A stretch of DNA of 64,000 bases from Hygrophila difformis (GCA_030278955.1 JAOANR010000014.1:31757453-31821452), one strand, 5' to 3'. Positions 32,550 to 45,000 are shown, counted from the first letter of the stretch. The notes: generated by a model not told the origin, from the letters alone. Made by a program: numbers and translations.

Positions 32550-33230
32550 GGAACTGTGTTAACTGGCGAGAAGTTCTTAGCTTTTGCCAAACAATTCGGA
32601 ATTCGCATATACCACTCCACTCCATATTACCCCCAAGCAAACGGTCAAGCGGAGGCCACCAATAAGATCTTGATAAGTATGATCAAAAAGGCGGTAGGTG
32701 AGAAACCAAGGAAGTGGCATGAGGCTCTGTCGGAAGTCCTATGGGCTTACCGGAATGCTAAGTCTACCTCCACTGGCTTCACACCATATTGCCTGACATA
32801 TGGTCATGACGCCGTTCTGCCTTTGGAGATCACGGTCCCTTCTCTAAGAGTGGCCCAACAGCATCACTTAGACTTAGCTGAGTATGAAAAGGCCATGTTA
32901 CAAGAGTTGGAGACAGCAGATGGCGACAAGCTTACCGCTCTGGAAAATATCCGTCGCCAAAAGATGAGGATGGCGAGACATTATGACAAGAGAGTTCGAG
33001 GCAAAGCCTTTAGCGAGGGAGACTTAGTATGGAAGGTGATTTTACCCTCGGGGGTGCGTGACAATGAAACAGGCAAGTGGTCTCCAAATTCGGAAGGACC
33101 ATTCATTGTTACGCAAAGACTACTTAACGGTGCATACAAACTAATGGATATTGATGGTCAAGAACACAAACAAAGCATAAATGCAAAATATCTCAAAGCG
33201 TTCTATCCATCAGTGTGGGAATCTGAGTAA
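32550..33230 (+). pseudogene. pol: Element E integrase, C-terminal part
   Basis: Coding resumes after F and stays open to a TAA at 33228-33230. It carries the catalytic glutamate of the integrase triad in NGQAEATNK, the conserved WHEALSEVLWAYRNAKSTSTG helix and GFTPYCLTYGHDAVLP. A C-terminal GPFIVTQRLLNGAYKL domain ends in LKAFYPS. No chromodomain is visible, as expected for Tat. Together with 24229-25424 it is one integrase gene split by F between the second aspartate and the glutamate. Confidence 0.9.
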
Positions 33231-33299
33231 GAAACATGAGTATATCAAAAATGGCCAATCGCAAGCTCGGCCAAAAAAGTAACAGTAATATCATAAGGA

Positions 33300-34000
33300 T
33301 AAGAGCTACCCACCACAAGGCTCGGATGGATGGTGGCCTCGTGCGGAAGGTGGCGGCCTCAGGGTAGTGGCGGCCTTCCATGACGGCGGCCCTCCGGGCG
33401 AAGGATGGCGGTGGCGGCCTCTCAAGGCGATGGCGGCCTCGCGTGACCGAGAGATGGCAGCCCTCGTGTGTGGTGGCGGCCCAAACATTCCTCTCCGGGG
33501 ATGGCGGCCTTCGGTAATGGCGGCCTCCGGGCGAAGGATGGCAGTTCACGTAAGCAATGACGGCCAAGGACGATGATGGTGGCGGCCAAGGCCAAGGTGA
33601 TGGCGGCTTCGTGCAACAGCGGCGGCGCCCAAGGCTAGGTGGATGGCGGCCTCATGCTCCGGGGGTGGCGGCCACTGAAGGGTGGATGGCGGCTAGACAG
33701 TGGCGTCCTAGGCGAGATTGAGGTGGCGGCCTTCCCCTCGATGGCGGCCTGGGCGAAATGGTGGTGGCGGCCCTGAGCCCTTAGGTGGCGGCCTCCATAT
33801 GCTCAAGAATGGCGGCCCTCAAGCCATTCGAGGATGGCGGCCAAGGGATGGCAGGGGCGGCCTGCTGCGGATCAGCGCTGGTGGCCTCCGAAGTCTTCGT
33901 GATGGCTGCCTGATGAGCGAATGTGGCGGCCTCCGGCGAAAAAAGGTGGCGGCGCTCTTCTTGTACGGCGAGGCTGGCGGCCGATGAGTCGACGGCGGTG
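33300..34000 (+). repeat. GGCGGCC-rich degenerate tandem repeat, element E 3' UTR
   Basis: About 700 bp made of irregularly spaced GATGGCGGCCTC-like units. The GC content is far above the surroundings. Frames across it translate to arginine/proline/glycine-rich peptides and are not genes. The units resemble the GATGGAGGCCGTC units of the E LTR, which suggests a common origin. Confidence 0.85.
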
Positions 34001-34111
34001 GCAGCCGGAATCTGAACGAGAAGAAAATGAGGCATAGTGGGCCTCGATGGAACTACAAACTCGGATTAAGCGCGCAAATTTGTCTTAAAATGCTAATCAG
34101 ACAAAATGCGC

Positions 34112-34123
34112 GAGGGGGGCATC
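34112..34123 (+). promoter_or_regulatory. Element E polypurine tract
   Basis: GAGGGGGGCATC lies directly before the 3' LTR start at 34124. It is the expected primer for plus-strand DNA synthesis. Confidence 0.75.
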
Positions 34124-35093
34124 TGTTAACCCAGCAAAAATATAATAAGGCCCAATAGAGCTGCTTGTCTGAAGTGTTCAGCCCGGTTGGTGAAAATATA
34201 TCCGGAAGAGGGAGGACGCGTCTCCAAAAGCCCATATCCAGAAGAGGGAGGACGCGTATCCAAGGAAATGGGTGGAAGCCGTCCCGTAAGGGTGGAGGTC
34301 ATGGAGGCCCAAAGGCATGGGTGGAGGCCGTCGATGGAGGCCGTCCTTAAGGATGGAAGCCCAGTGTGAGAAGAAATTGGTGGAGGCCGTCCTGTAAGGG
34401 TGGAGGCCATGGAGGCCCAAAGACGTGGGTGGAGGCTGTCGATGGAGGCCGTCCTTAAGGATGGAGGCCCAGTGTGAGGTGGAGGCCGTCCGCATAAGAT
34501 GGAGGCCGTTTGGAAGGATGGAGGCCGTCTAGAAGGATGGAGGCCGTCCGCATAAGATGGAGGCCGTCTGGAAGGATGGAGGCCGTCCGCATAAGATGGA
34601 GGCCGTCTGGAAGGATGGAGGCCGTCTAGAAGGATGGAGGCCGTCTAGAATGCCGCATTAGGGTTTAGGGTTTAGGATGGAGGCCGTCTGGAATGCCACA
34701 TTGAATGGAGGCCTCATACAAGGAAACACATCAAGGCAAGACACTGATAAGGAAAGAAATCCAGAAAGGATCATGGAAACAGATCCTAAGCGGATACGCT
34801 ATCAAGGAAACAAGGGAACAGATCAAGAGATGAATCATGAAGCGTCCAGATCTGAGGAAGACATCTCCACTATATAAGCATAAGCAACATCATACGCGAG
34901 GGAGAACTCCGACACTCCCAGAGAGATTTTTACTTATTTTACAGTTTTCTTACATTTTATCGCTTTCTGTTCTTAAATTCCTTTACTGCTTTCTTCAATT
35001 CCTGTAATTTGCTTTCTAGTTTTCCTGTAATCTTTCCTCCAAGTTCTTCAATAAAAGAGAGATTCTTTTCTCCCAAAATTTCTACTGTTAACA
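34124..35093 (+). repeat. Element E 3' LTR
   Basis: A 970-bp copy of 17452-18422 with TATA at 34871-34878. Its GATGGAGGCCGTC array (34260-34690) has a different unit order from the 5' copy, indicating slippage or conversion since insertion. It is followed by the duplication GGAAG at 35094-35098. Confidence 0.93.
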
Positions 35094-35098
35094 GGAAG

Positions 35099-37192
35099 AA
35101 ATGGCCCAAACCCATTAACCAAGCCCATCAACCCTCGACTGACGGAGTTAGGGATGAGAAAAACTCGACTCAATACTCGATTACACTATTAAATTTTAAA
35201 AATATAAAAATAAAAAAACTATTAGATACAATATAAGTTTTATCAAGCCTAACAAACTTATATTTTGCAGCATAATAAGTAAAACTGTCAATATAAATTC
35301 AAATTATATACTATCTAGCCTAGTTAAATTCGGGCTTGAATTTTCAATTTTGCTACTGATCATCCCTCACTGACCTGCCAATGACCAAGAACCCCGGAGC
35401 TTCAAAATTAGATTTGGGATTTGCAGATCCATTTTGGACCCCAAAACCCAATCATTCCCATCACCCCTTTCGGCCTTAATTAGGGTTCTTGAGTTCGGAG
35501 ATAAATTAGAGAATTTGTTTCTAAATCGAGTGGAGAATCCATCCTAATACCTTAGGTAAATGTTTTTCTTCTATTATTACTTATTTTTATGGATTTAGAA
35601 GTGAGTTTTTGGGAGGATTTTGGGGTGATGAAAATTGGTGTTTAGAATGGATTGTAGTTGGAGTTTGATTGAGGCTTGAATGTCCACCTTTGAAAGTTGG
35701 TTTTTATTTGGGGGAAGTTGAGGTTAATATATGGTTTGATTTTGCTTGATTAATTTTGGGATTTAGCACTTTATCTATTGCATGCTTATGGTGTTCTTTT
35801 TTGATGAATTTCGAATGAAATCTTGCAATGTAAAGTTCATTATTAAATTTGGAGTTTGAGGACTGAAGTTGGGACTTGGATGAACATCATATTCACCAGA
35901 CAAGGATAAAAATTAGCTTAAAGAGTTGGATTTCGCTTGGAAGAGGGCTGAAAATGCCATGACAGCGTATGTGGCGCACCAATCATTGCCCACTATGAAT
36001 TTGGTGTTCTTCTTGTATTTTCTTACCATATTGATCATCCATATGCTTAAATATGTTCCTAGAATGTGTTATTACCATTGGAATGTGCATTCTTGGTCTG
36101 GTATAGAAATAATGGAATGTCGTTGATTGGATTCCTGGCGAAATCGTGATGACATGACAGCCGTTATATTGGGCTTTGGCATCCCGTACATGATTTCTGT
36201 TCATGAGATTGTTGAAACTTGATTTATGCATTCGAGTTGTGGATTGGGCATATTTTATGATATGATGATTCTGAACTTATGCTTTCAAGAATTGAATTCT
36301 GGGCTTTGAAGCTTACGAGAGCGGGATGCTCTGGGCCGGACTTGCTGACTGTTGGTTCGATCCTAGGGGGTTGCCGGATTCGTAACTCATTATATATTTA
36401 TTTTGCTTTCAGTGGGGGCACTATAGGCATCTATTTCGATCATTAACAATTACGAAGAGTGGACCTTTATTTGGGAAGAATGACGGCCATGGTAAATAGG
36501 TTGCACGCTAGTCATATTCTATACCGCATTTATTATAGATAGACACTTTAGGTCATTGAATTTCATTCATCATTCATCTTATCATTGTTTTGCTGTGTGT
36601 GACGTGGATGAAGTACCAGTATGGGATGTGTGCTGTTTAACTTATGTACTATGCATTTGTTGTTAACTGTATATTATTTCCCTATTTCCCCTCCGAGCTG
36701 CTATTTCTACTCTTACTCAGTACCTGGTACTTACACCTTGCATTGTTTTCTCTTATAGATACTCCCGAAGATGATGCAGAACATAAGCATGAGGATGGAT
36801 TTGGGGGTGAGTGGTCTAGTTGGTTGCATTACATATTTTCAGTTATTGGTTTGTTTTATGTGCCTTGGAGACCATTATGTTGTTGTCATTACCATTTGTA
36901 GTATGTTGGGAATGACTGGTGAATCATGTCCTTGTTTTACTATTCCGTACTTGGTATTTGTTACCTTGGTTCTATGAATATTGTTATCTTGGGGATATTG
37001 TGTTTATGTAAGGCATGTAGTCAAACGATTCCTTAAGTAGTGTTGGACTTCTGTTGTTGTTATTACTCTAATGTTGTGTTTTTTTATTTCCAGGCTTCGT
37101 GTTATGGATCTTAAATTGATTGGCTTACAGTTTAGGTGCGATAACACGATCGTGAAGTCATGAAAATAAGTTTTAAATTTTGGGGCGTTACA
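35099..37192 (+). repeat. Element D 5' LTR, main part
   Basis: The LTR continues from 17451 after the E insertion and ends GGGGCGTTACA at 37192. It has a candidate intron donor GTAAAT at 35556, a palindrome CAGTACCTGGTACT-like at 36718-36732 and an acceptor TCTTATAG at 36758. At about 35150-35372 a segment with ends TTAGGGATGAG and CATCCCTC, flanked by imperfect ACTGACGG/ACTGACCT, may be a small hAT MITE (tentative). No credible coding frame is present. Confidence 0.72.
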
Positions 37193-37194
37193 TG

Positions 37195-37258
37195 TTGGTA
37201 AAAAAGTATGATTGCTCTTATACGCTTAGGATTTGGACAAAAGCATATGGTGGGGTGT

Positions 37259-37289
<31 letters not shown>

Positions 37290-37462
37290 GTGCACATAGT
37301 ACAAGATTTATATCTGATTATGCTTATATTCTTCTTGTTATTTATTATTTTGGGATAAATGTGTGTGAGTTGGAGTTTTGGGATACCCATGTGGTATTCG
37401 GTAGAGTTTTGTTTTTTATTATCGAATGCTACTGAAGTTGTTGATTGTGTTTTGAGTACAGG
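37195..37462 (+). other. Element D leader with GT repeat and G18 run
   Basis: A degraded primer site (TTGGTAAAAAAGT) opens the leader. At 37254-37272 a GT microsatellite runs into 18 consecutive guanines (37273-37290). This can form a G-quadruplex and is prone to sequencing error. No gene lies between the LTR and the gag ATG. Confidence 0.7.
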
Positions 37463-37508
37463 ATGCTTCTAAGAAAAGCGGGAGAACCCAGGAGGAGAGG
37501 ATGGCCTC
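37463..37508 (+). pseudogene. gag: Element D gag start, interrupted by element C
   Basis: An ATG at 37463 opens a basic, arginine-rich peptide (MLLRKAGEPRRRGWP) typical of chromovirus Gag N termini. The frame is cut at 37508 by element C. After the duplicated GCCTC it continues in phase at 63702. Confidence 0.7.
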
Positions 37509-38154
37509 TGTAACGCCCCGAAAATTCAAACCTGATTTTCGCAAGCATTACCGCTGTACTAACTATTCTAAACTAGTGGCCAGCTAATTTAAAACAGCTA
37601 GTACAACACTGGGTAAACCTAAAGTGATCATCTGATTAATCCAGTTTAATGCAGAAGCTATAAATAAATTAAAAACACATAGGCACATAAAAATGTCACC
37701 CAATAATAATCAAATAACGGTCCCAGCGACCCATCCAGGCTACAAGCCTCCCAACAGCATACCAATATCTCAAACAGAGCTACCAGCCCAAAGCTGTAAA
37801 TCACATAAGGCCACCGGCCGACAGTATGTAAATCCCAGGCTCACAGGCCTCAACCAGCAGTAGTCCAAATACCAACCACAGATAGTCACATAATATCACA
37901 TTAGCATAATGAACGCATCCTATATACTCCTATCTATGTGATCTCTCAATACCCCAAACCCAAATCATGCTCCAGCGCCTCCAGCAGGATCTATAAAACA
38001 GACAAAAGCAAAGGGGGTCAGTACAACGTACTGAGCAAGGCTACGTGCCGGGGAGTAAGGGAAAACAGAACCACATCTCAAGATAGTAAATATAGGTAAT
38101 AAATAAACATATTAATAACGGCAGAATATAAATAAAGCAGTTAAACACCACACC

Positions 38155-38240
38155 GTCCCATACCGGTGCTTCAACCACGATCATACAATTGACATAAATA
38201 AATCATCACACCGTCCCATACCGGTGCTTCAACCACAGAC
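38155..38240. repeat. Short direct repeat in element C
   Basis: A segment of about 55-60 bp containing ACCGTCCCATACCGGTGCTT and CAACCAC occurs twice in tandem (near 38150 and 38208). Confidence 0.75.
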
Positions 38241-38499
38241 ATACAATTTATGCACGTGATGCATGGCCTAACATACACCTATCTACCCTATATGCAAATG
38301 CAAATGAATATGCCTAGCCGGCAACCTAAACCCGGGCGGTATGAACCCACGGGTGAGGATATCATCAACTCCAACCCGTTACAGGGTAACATACACCATC
38401 CCCGCAGGGACCACAGTCATCACAGCCCAATCACAGGCATAACAGCCAAATAATCACAGGCATCGCAGCCAAATCACAGGCATCACAGCCTAATAATCA

Positions 38500-38860
38500 C
38501 CCCGCAGGGCCATCGGGACTCAACAACACCGGTAAAGGCTGCCCGATCAGACATTTCCAATATGTCCATCCATTCATAATGCAATACCATGCATTATAAT
38601 AACCAGCCCAAAAGGGCCAACAGGAATAACAACCAATAATCCACCCCGCAGGGTCATCGGGACTCAACAACACCGGTAAAGGCTGCCCGATCAGACATTT
38701 CCAATATGTCCATCCATTCATAATGCAATACCATGCATTATAATAACTAGCCCAAAAGGGCCAACATGAATATCAACCAATAATCCACCCCGCAGGGTCA
38801 TCGGGACTCAACAACACCTGTGAAGGCTGCCCGATCAATCATAAACATTATAACAACCCA
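38500..38860. repeat. ~142-bp tandem repeat in element C
   Basis: About two and a half copies of a unit with CCCCGCAGGGTCATCGGGAC, GGCTGCCCGATCA, CATTTCCAATATGTCC and AGCCCAAAAGGGCCAAC. Copies start near 38500, 38640 and 38785; the third is truncated. The repeated frame it creates (38497-38721, minus) is not a gene. Confidence 0.88.
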
Positions 38861-39214
38861 TCGGGTTAATAACCGCCAATTCCACTGCAATAACATGCAT
38901 ATAACAATACAGTGATATTCAAGCACCTACACACTAGGTTCGCATGCTTCTCAACATATAAGGAATTCAATACATAGCCCTCTAGGCTAAGGCATTAATG
39001 ATATAATAATTCAACAGTTCCCCTAAGCAATTCAACAACCCCCACGGACCAATTGATTATCCCAGGTTTACCAATAACATTTAAGTCATAACAATAATTG
39101 GTGCAAAGAAAACATCATTATATAATCAAAATCGCACAAAAATGGCCAAACAGAGCCTTCATGCGCTCACTGCGCGCCCGCGCGCGTACAACGCGTGACA
39201 TACGCAGCCCAGTA

Positions 39215-39525
39215 CTATAGCGATTACTGTAGCAAGTTACTGTTGTAATTACTGTAGCGAGTTACTGCGGTAATTACAGTAGCGAATTACTGTAGTAATT
39301 ACTGTAGCGAGTTACTGCGGTAACTACTGTAGTGAGTTACTGCGGTAACTACTGTACAAGATATTGTGGTAGTTACTGTTCAAATTACCGTGGTAATTAC
39401 TGTTCAAATTACCGTGGTAATTACTGTGACGAATTACTGCGGTAACTACGCGAGTTACCGCGGTAACTACTATACAGTTACTGTAGCAGTACTGTAGCAG
39501 TTACTGTAGCAGTTACTATTCATCG
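39215..39525. repeat. TTACTG(T/C)(A/G)G minisatellite in element C
   Basis: More than 20 diverged 12-13 bp units such as TTACTGTAGCGA, TTACTGCGGTAA and TTACCGTGGTAA. Many are partly self-complementary (TTACTGCGGTAA approaches an inverted repeat). It sits just 3' of a CGCGCCCGCGCGCG tract at about 39172. Confidence 0.88.
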
Positions 39526-42028
39526 TCTTCTCCGATTTTCCAATCGGTTTTCCGGCGATTTCGCCGGAATCCGACCCCCAAATACCCCCCAAACACATAA
39601 TTTAAGCAATATAATCCCTTGCCTGATGTCTTCTGAAACTTTTGACAAATTTCGCTAACACGAGTATTTTCTAAAATATCCCAAGTTTAAATTTATTAAA
39701 TGAAAAGAGTTATGATTTATGGGAAGGGGTTTCAGGATATATTTCACTTTTTATTACTCATGTGGGAAACTTTGATTTCAAACGGCGCTGTGGACCTCCC
39801 CGGCATGAAACTTTTGACAGCTTCCTGCCTTGAAGATCCTTGCCATGAATCTTTTGACAATTTCCCACTACATGAGTATTTTCTGAACATAATAATCCTG
39901 GTTTTCAATTTTATTTAATGAAACCAAATTATGAGGATGGAGTTGGGATTAGGGATATATTTATAGGTTGTCACGTTTTTATTACTCGTGTTAAGAAACT
40001 GTGCCCCCGAAAGCGCACGGAGTCAAAAATTGCAGTATTTATAGTAAGTACCGGATCGTTCACTGGAGGATGTGCGATGGAAGCAGGGCCCACGTCATTT
40101 ACTAAGATTTTCCACTCGGTTACTCGATTCAAGTTTGTGTTTGATTATAATCTACTTGACATAATTTAAACTAAGTTATGAAAGCAGTTAAAATAAAGCA
40201 GATAAAATTATTCTAGAAAGCGAATTTAATCTAAGGAAGCAATAAAATTAATCTAAGAAAGCGGTTAAGATTATTCTAGGAAAGCATATTTAAAATGAGA
40301 CAGAAGGGACAGGAAGAAAAGAATAAAAATTGGACAAGATTCAGATGAAACACCTTTAAACTTCCATTTTGTTACGCAGATCTTAGCTTAGGATAATCCA
40401 TCAGTTAGCTAATTCTCATGCTCTCTATACCATGTTCCCTTTAACAGACAAGTACTTACAGTAAGAGTTTACATGCTCTTAAGAAAATAAATTCTAAGAT
40501 ACCACAGACGCATAACTACCCTTGCAATGCATTGCTAAGGTATATTATTTATCTGTGGTGGACAAGCAACACCCGACAAATCATTTATTGAAGTGTCAAG
40601 TACTGCTATCATTCCCCCATATCACACCCAAAGATTATAATCAAGCCCTGAACTATCCCTTAACTATCAGTCCTAGTAGCAGTTACCCAACTCTCAATAC
40701 AACCGAGTGACCTCTAAAGAAAGCAGTTAAAAGTAAGCAGTTAAAAGAAAGCGGTAAAGAAAGCATTTAAAATTCTATCACTCGGAGGTTTTTGAAAGTC
40801 TGACCCTGGTAGTAAAAGAAAGCCCCCAGTCAGAATGACTGGGTGTGGATCAAGAATTCCCGGCTCTCGGTGAACCGCTCGCAGTGTTCACTTCCTTCCG
40901 GGTGGTTATGAGATACAAACTAATGAAACGAACTAATAGATTAGTTCGTTCCGGATGCACTCACTCAGGACTCAAAAATAGGCATTGGCAGAAGAGGATA
41001 GCAGTTGAAAGAGTACTCAACCCTATCTCAGAAAATAACCAAGGCCCGAATGTTGTTCCTCTAGTATTAACTATCACACCGTATTTGAGTCCAAGTGGAC
41101 CCCATCTCAGTGCAACATTTAATATCAGATTCCCAATACCCAGCAATTTTGGAAAATAATCGATGTGACAATCATTCCCTAAACAGGTACTAGACTCTCA
41201 ATAAGAACACAGAACCTTTCAGTCTAGGTGAGACCTAATCGCTGACTCTGCTTCTAATTTCCCAAAATCAACCCCCGGTAGAATATGAATTAAACATAAC
41301 TGAGGAATTTATCCCTTACTTAGATCCGGATTTTATAAATGAATTTTTGTTGGAAATATATTGTGAGACATCTGATTAAAATCAAGACTCCTGTGTCCAA
41401 GGGAAGGATCCCAAAATAATATTGACCACAATATTTACATAATAATATCATGCATAATTTTATAAAGAAGTGTAAAATTAAATAACCCAAAATATAAGGT
41501 GGGTTTAGACAGAAGTTGAAACACAGAGATGAAATAGCCGGAGATGAGAGGAATTTATTTGGCTAAAAAGATGACAAAAATAATCAGGATAATCCGGACT
41601 GCAAACATCTGCTATCCAGGTCCTGACTATTCCAGGTGGGATGATTTTAGACAGCAGAATAATCTTAAATGACAGTGGTCGCTATCATTCAGACCCTTAC
41701 TATCTGTGAATCAGAGAAAGACCTACATGTTCTTTCACTGTCTTAATTACTAGACAACAATGACCTATGTCATCTAGTGTTGGCACAGTTTGAGATTCGG
41801 GTTTGAAATTAAGAAAAGAAAAATAAAACTGTATCCGGATAGGAGTCAGCTGAGCAGCTATTATAATCCCGGATGGACGAACCGCCAAGGCTTCCACCGA
41901 CCACTATCCGGACCATGCAAAATAACAACTAGTAATTAATATTCAGACTACGAGCTAGTTTATCCGTGTGGGAATACCTGCCAACATTAGTCTGATATAT
42001 CTCTTACTAGCTGTTTCACACAACACGG

Positions 42029-45000
42029 TGAAACTTTTGACAATTTCGTCCACACGAACTTTTTCCAAAATATACCAGGTTAGATTTATTAAATGAAAAG
42101 CGTTATGATTCACGGGAAAGGGTTTAGGGATATATCAAGATTATTAATCTTTTTATTACTCAAGTGAGGTGCTTTGGTTTCAAATGGCGCTGTGGTCCTC
42201 TCTGTCATGAAATGTTGACAAATCTCATGGCACAACCGGGATAGGTTGACCTTCAGCCTGTCACACTGAGGATCCCCGGCAAATATGCCATGATACTTCT
42301 CATCAATTCTTGCCATAAGATTTCCTGCCATGAAACTTTTGACAGATGTCCACCACATGAGTATTTTCCGAAAAAAATCATGATCCTGGTTTAAATTTTA
42401 TTTAATGAAACCAGTTTATGATGACGGGGTTGTGATTAGGGATATGTTTATAAGTAGTCATGCTTTTATTGCTCGTGTTTAAGAAACTGTGGCCCGAAAG
42501 CGCACGGTGTCAAAAATTGCAGTAATTTATAGTAAGACCGGATCGTTCACTGGAGGATGTGCGATAGAAGCAGGGCCCACGTCGTTTACTAAGATTTTCC
42601 ACTCGGTTACGCGATTCAAGTGTGTGAAATGACTAACAACTACTTGACATAATTTAAACTAAGCTATGAAAGCAACTAAAATAAAGCAGATAAAATTATT
42701 CTAGAAAGCAAATTAAATTTAATCTAAGAAAGCAATAGAATTATTCTAAGAAAGCGATTAAGATTATTCTAAGGAAACCGATTTAAATTATGACAGCAGG
42801 GACAGGAAGAAAATAATAAAGATTGGACAAGATTCAGATGAAACACAATTAAACTTCCATTTTGTTACGCAGATCTTTGCTTGGGATAATCCTTTTAGTT
42901 AGCTAATTCTCATGCTCTCTATACCATGTTCCCTTTAACAGACAGGTACTTACAGTAAGAGTTTACATGCTCTTAAGAAATAAATTCTAAGATACCACAG
43001 ACGCATAACTACCCTTGCAATGCATTGCTAAGGTATGTTAATTATCTGTGGTGGACAAGCAACACCTGACACATCATTAGTTGAGGTGTCAAGTACTGTC
43101 ATCATTCCCCCATGTCACGCCCAAAGATTCTAATCAACCCCTGAACTATTCCTTAACTCTCAGTCCTAGTAGCAGTTACACAACTCTCAATACAACCGAG
43201 TGACCTCTAACGAAAGCATTCAAAAGAAAGCAGTAACGAAAGCATTTAAAATACTATCACTCCAAGGTTTTAAAAGTCTGACCCTGGTAGTAAAAGAAAG
43301 CCCCCCGGTCAGAATGACTGGATGTGGATCAAGAATTCCCTATTCTCGGTGAACCGCTCGCAGTGTTCACTTCTCGTCGGGTGGTTATGTGATACAAACT
43401 AATGAAACGAACTAATAAAATTAGTTCGTTCCGGATGCACTCACTCAGGACTCAAAAATAGGCTTTGGCAGAAGAGGATAGTAGTTGAAAGAATACTCAA
43501 CCCTACCTCAGAAAATAACCAAGGCCCGAATGTTGTTCCTCTAGTATTATCTGTCACACCTCATTGGAATCCAAGTGGAATCTGACCCAGTGCAATATTT
43601 AATACAAGATTTCCAACAAACAGCAATTTTGGAAAATAATAAATCTGAAAATCATTCCCTATCAGGTACTAGACTCTCATTCAAAACACAGATCCTTTCA
43701 GTCTAGGTGAGACCTAATCGCTGACTCTGCTTCTAATTTTCCAAAATCAACCCCCAGTCGGATATGAATTAGTCAAAACTGTCGAATTTGTCCCTTACTC
43801 AGATCCGGATTTTATAAAGGAAGTTTTGTTGGAAATTTATTATGAGACATCTGATTAAAATCAAGACTCCTGTGTCCAAGGGAAGGATCCCAAAATAATA
43901 TTGACCACAATATCTACATAATAATATCATGCATAAATTTATAGAGAAGTGTAAAATAAAATAACCCAAAATATAAGGTGGGTTTAAACAGAATGTGAAA
44001 CACAGAGATGAAATAGCCGGAGATGAGAAGAATTTATTTGGCTAAAAAGATGACTGAAATAACTGGGGTTATCCGGACTGCAAACATCTGCTATCCAGGT
44101 CCCAACTATTCCAGGTGGGATGATTTTTAGATAGTGAAATTCCCTAAATGACAGTTGCCACTGTCATCTTGGACTCCACTATCTGTGAATTTGGATAAAA
44201 ACCCACATGTTCTATCACTGCAATAATTATTAGATGACATTGGCAAATGTCATCTAACATTACTACAGCTCCAGATTCAGGTTTGAAATTAAAATAAAGA
44301 AAAGAAAACTGTATCCGGATAGGAGTCAGCTGAGCAGCTATTATAATCCCGAATGGACGAATCGCCAAGGCTTCCACCGACCACTATCCGGACCATGCAA
44401 AATAACAATTAATAATTAATATACAGAAAACGAGCTAGTTATCCGTCTGGGAATACCCGCCAACATTAATCTGATATATTCCTTATTAGCTGTTTCACAC
44501 ATCACGGAAAAGACAAATTAAATAAATAAAAGAAAATATTTTTTGGGTCATCTTGCATGAGAGACATTGGTTTCTCATGCAAGGGTATGGGAATGATTCC
44601 ATAATCACTCTTCATGTCTAAATAATCACTCATTCCATAATTAATTAATTACAGTCCGGATTATCTACTTAGATCATTAGAGTTTAATCATTTGTAGAAG
44701 AATCTTTTAATGGGAAATTGAACAAAGTTCTTTATATCAAATTAATCATAGGTTGAGATCTTTGGGTTTCAACCTCAAAATATTAATATAAAGGTTCAAT
44801 TAATTAATGGAGTGAGATGAAGAGTAAAAGTTTGGCAAAAAGGTGCCACTTTGTCGCGATGCAGAGTTTGTGTCGCGGAGCATGGCTCCGCGACAAAGGT
44901 TTCGCGACAAAGGGGTGGGAAATAAGAGGAATGGAATTTTGAAAACTTAGGGTTTGCTTTGTCGCTAAGTAAAAATTTTGTCGCGGAACGTGGTTCCGCG

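Larger units (their letters stand above)
25420..32554 (+). mobile_element. Element F: gag-only LTR retrotransposon (TR-GAG type)
   Basis: The element proper is 25425-32549 with the duplication GGAAC at 25420-25424 and 32550-32554. LTRs of exactly 2516 bp each (25425-27940, 30034-32549) differ at about 25 positions by eye, so insertion was recent. Only gag lies between them; there is no protease, reverse transcriptase or integrase. It matches the non-autonomous terminal-repeat retrotransposons with a Gag domain described in plants, which must borrow pol functions. LTR termini TGTAATACCCG and GGGTGTTACA, the tRNA-Met primer site and the Gag type indicate a chromovirus relative. Confidence 0.92.
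17452..35093 (+). mobile_element. Element E: complete Tat-lineage Ty3 retrotransposon
   Basis: Two LTRs of 971 and 970 bp bound the element, and the duplication GGAAG lies at 17447-17451 and 35094-35098. Gag-protease, reverse transcriptase, a degenerate RNase H, a second archaeal-type RNase H and integrase follow in Tat order. Element F (25425-32549) interrupts the integrase. Long GGCGGCC-rich repeats occupy the 3' untranslated region, as Tat and Ogre relatives often have. Pol is broken by a stop and a frameshift, so E is inactive. LTR differences by eye are around 2% plus repeat rearrangements. Confidence 0.92.

Noticed and set aside
33193..33987. Arginine/glycine/proline-rich ORFs near the 3' end of E
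   Set aside because: They translate the GGCGGCC repeat in several frames; no domain or start context supports a gene.
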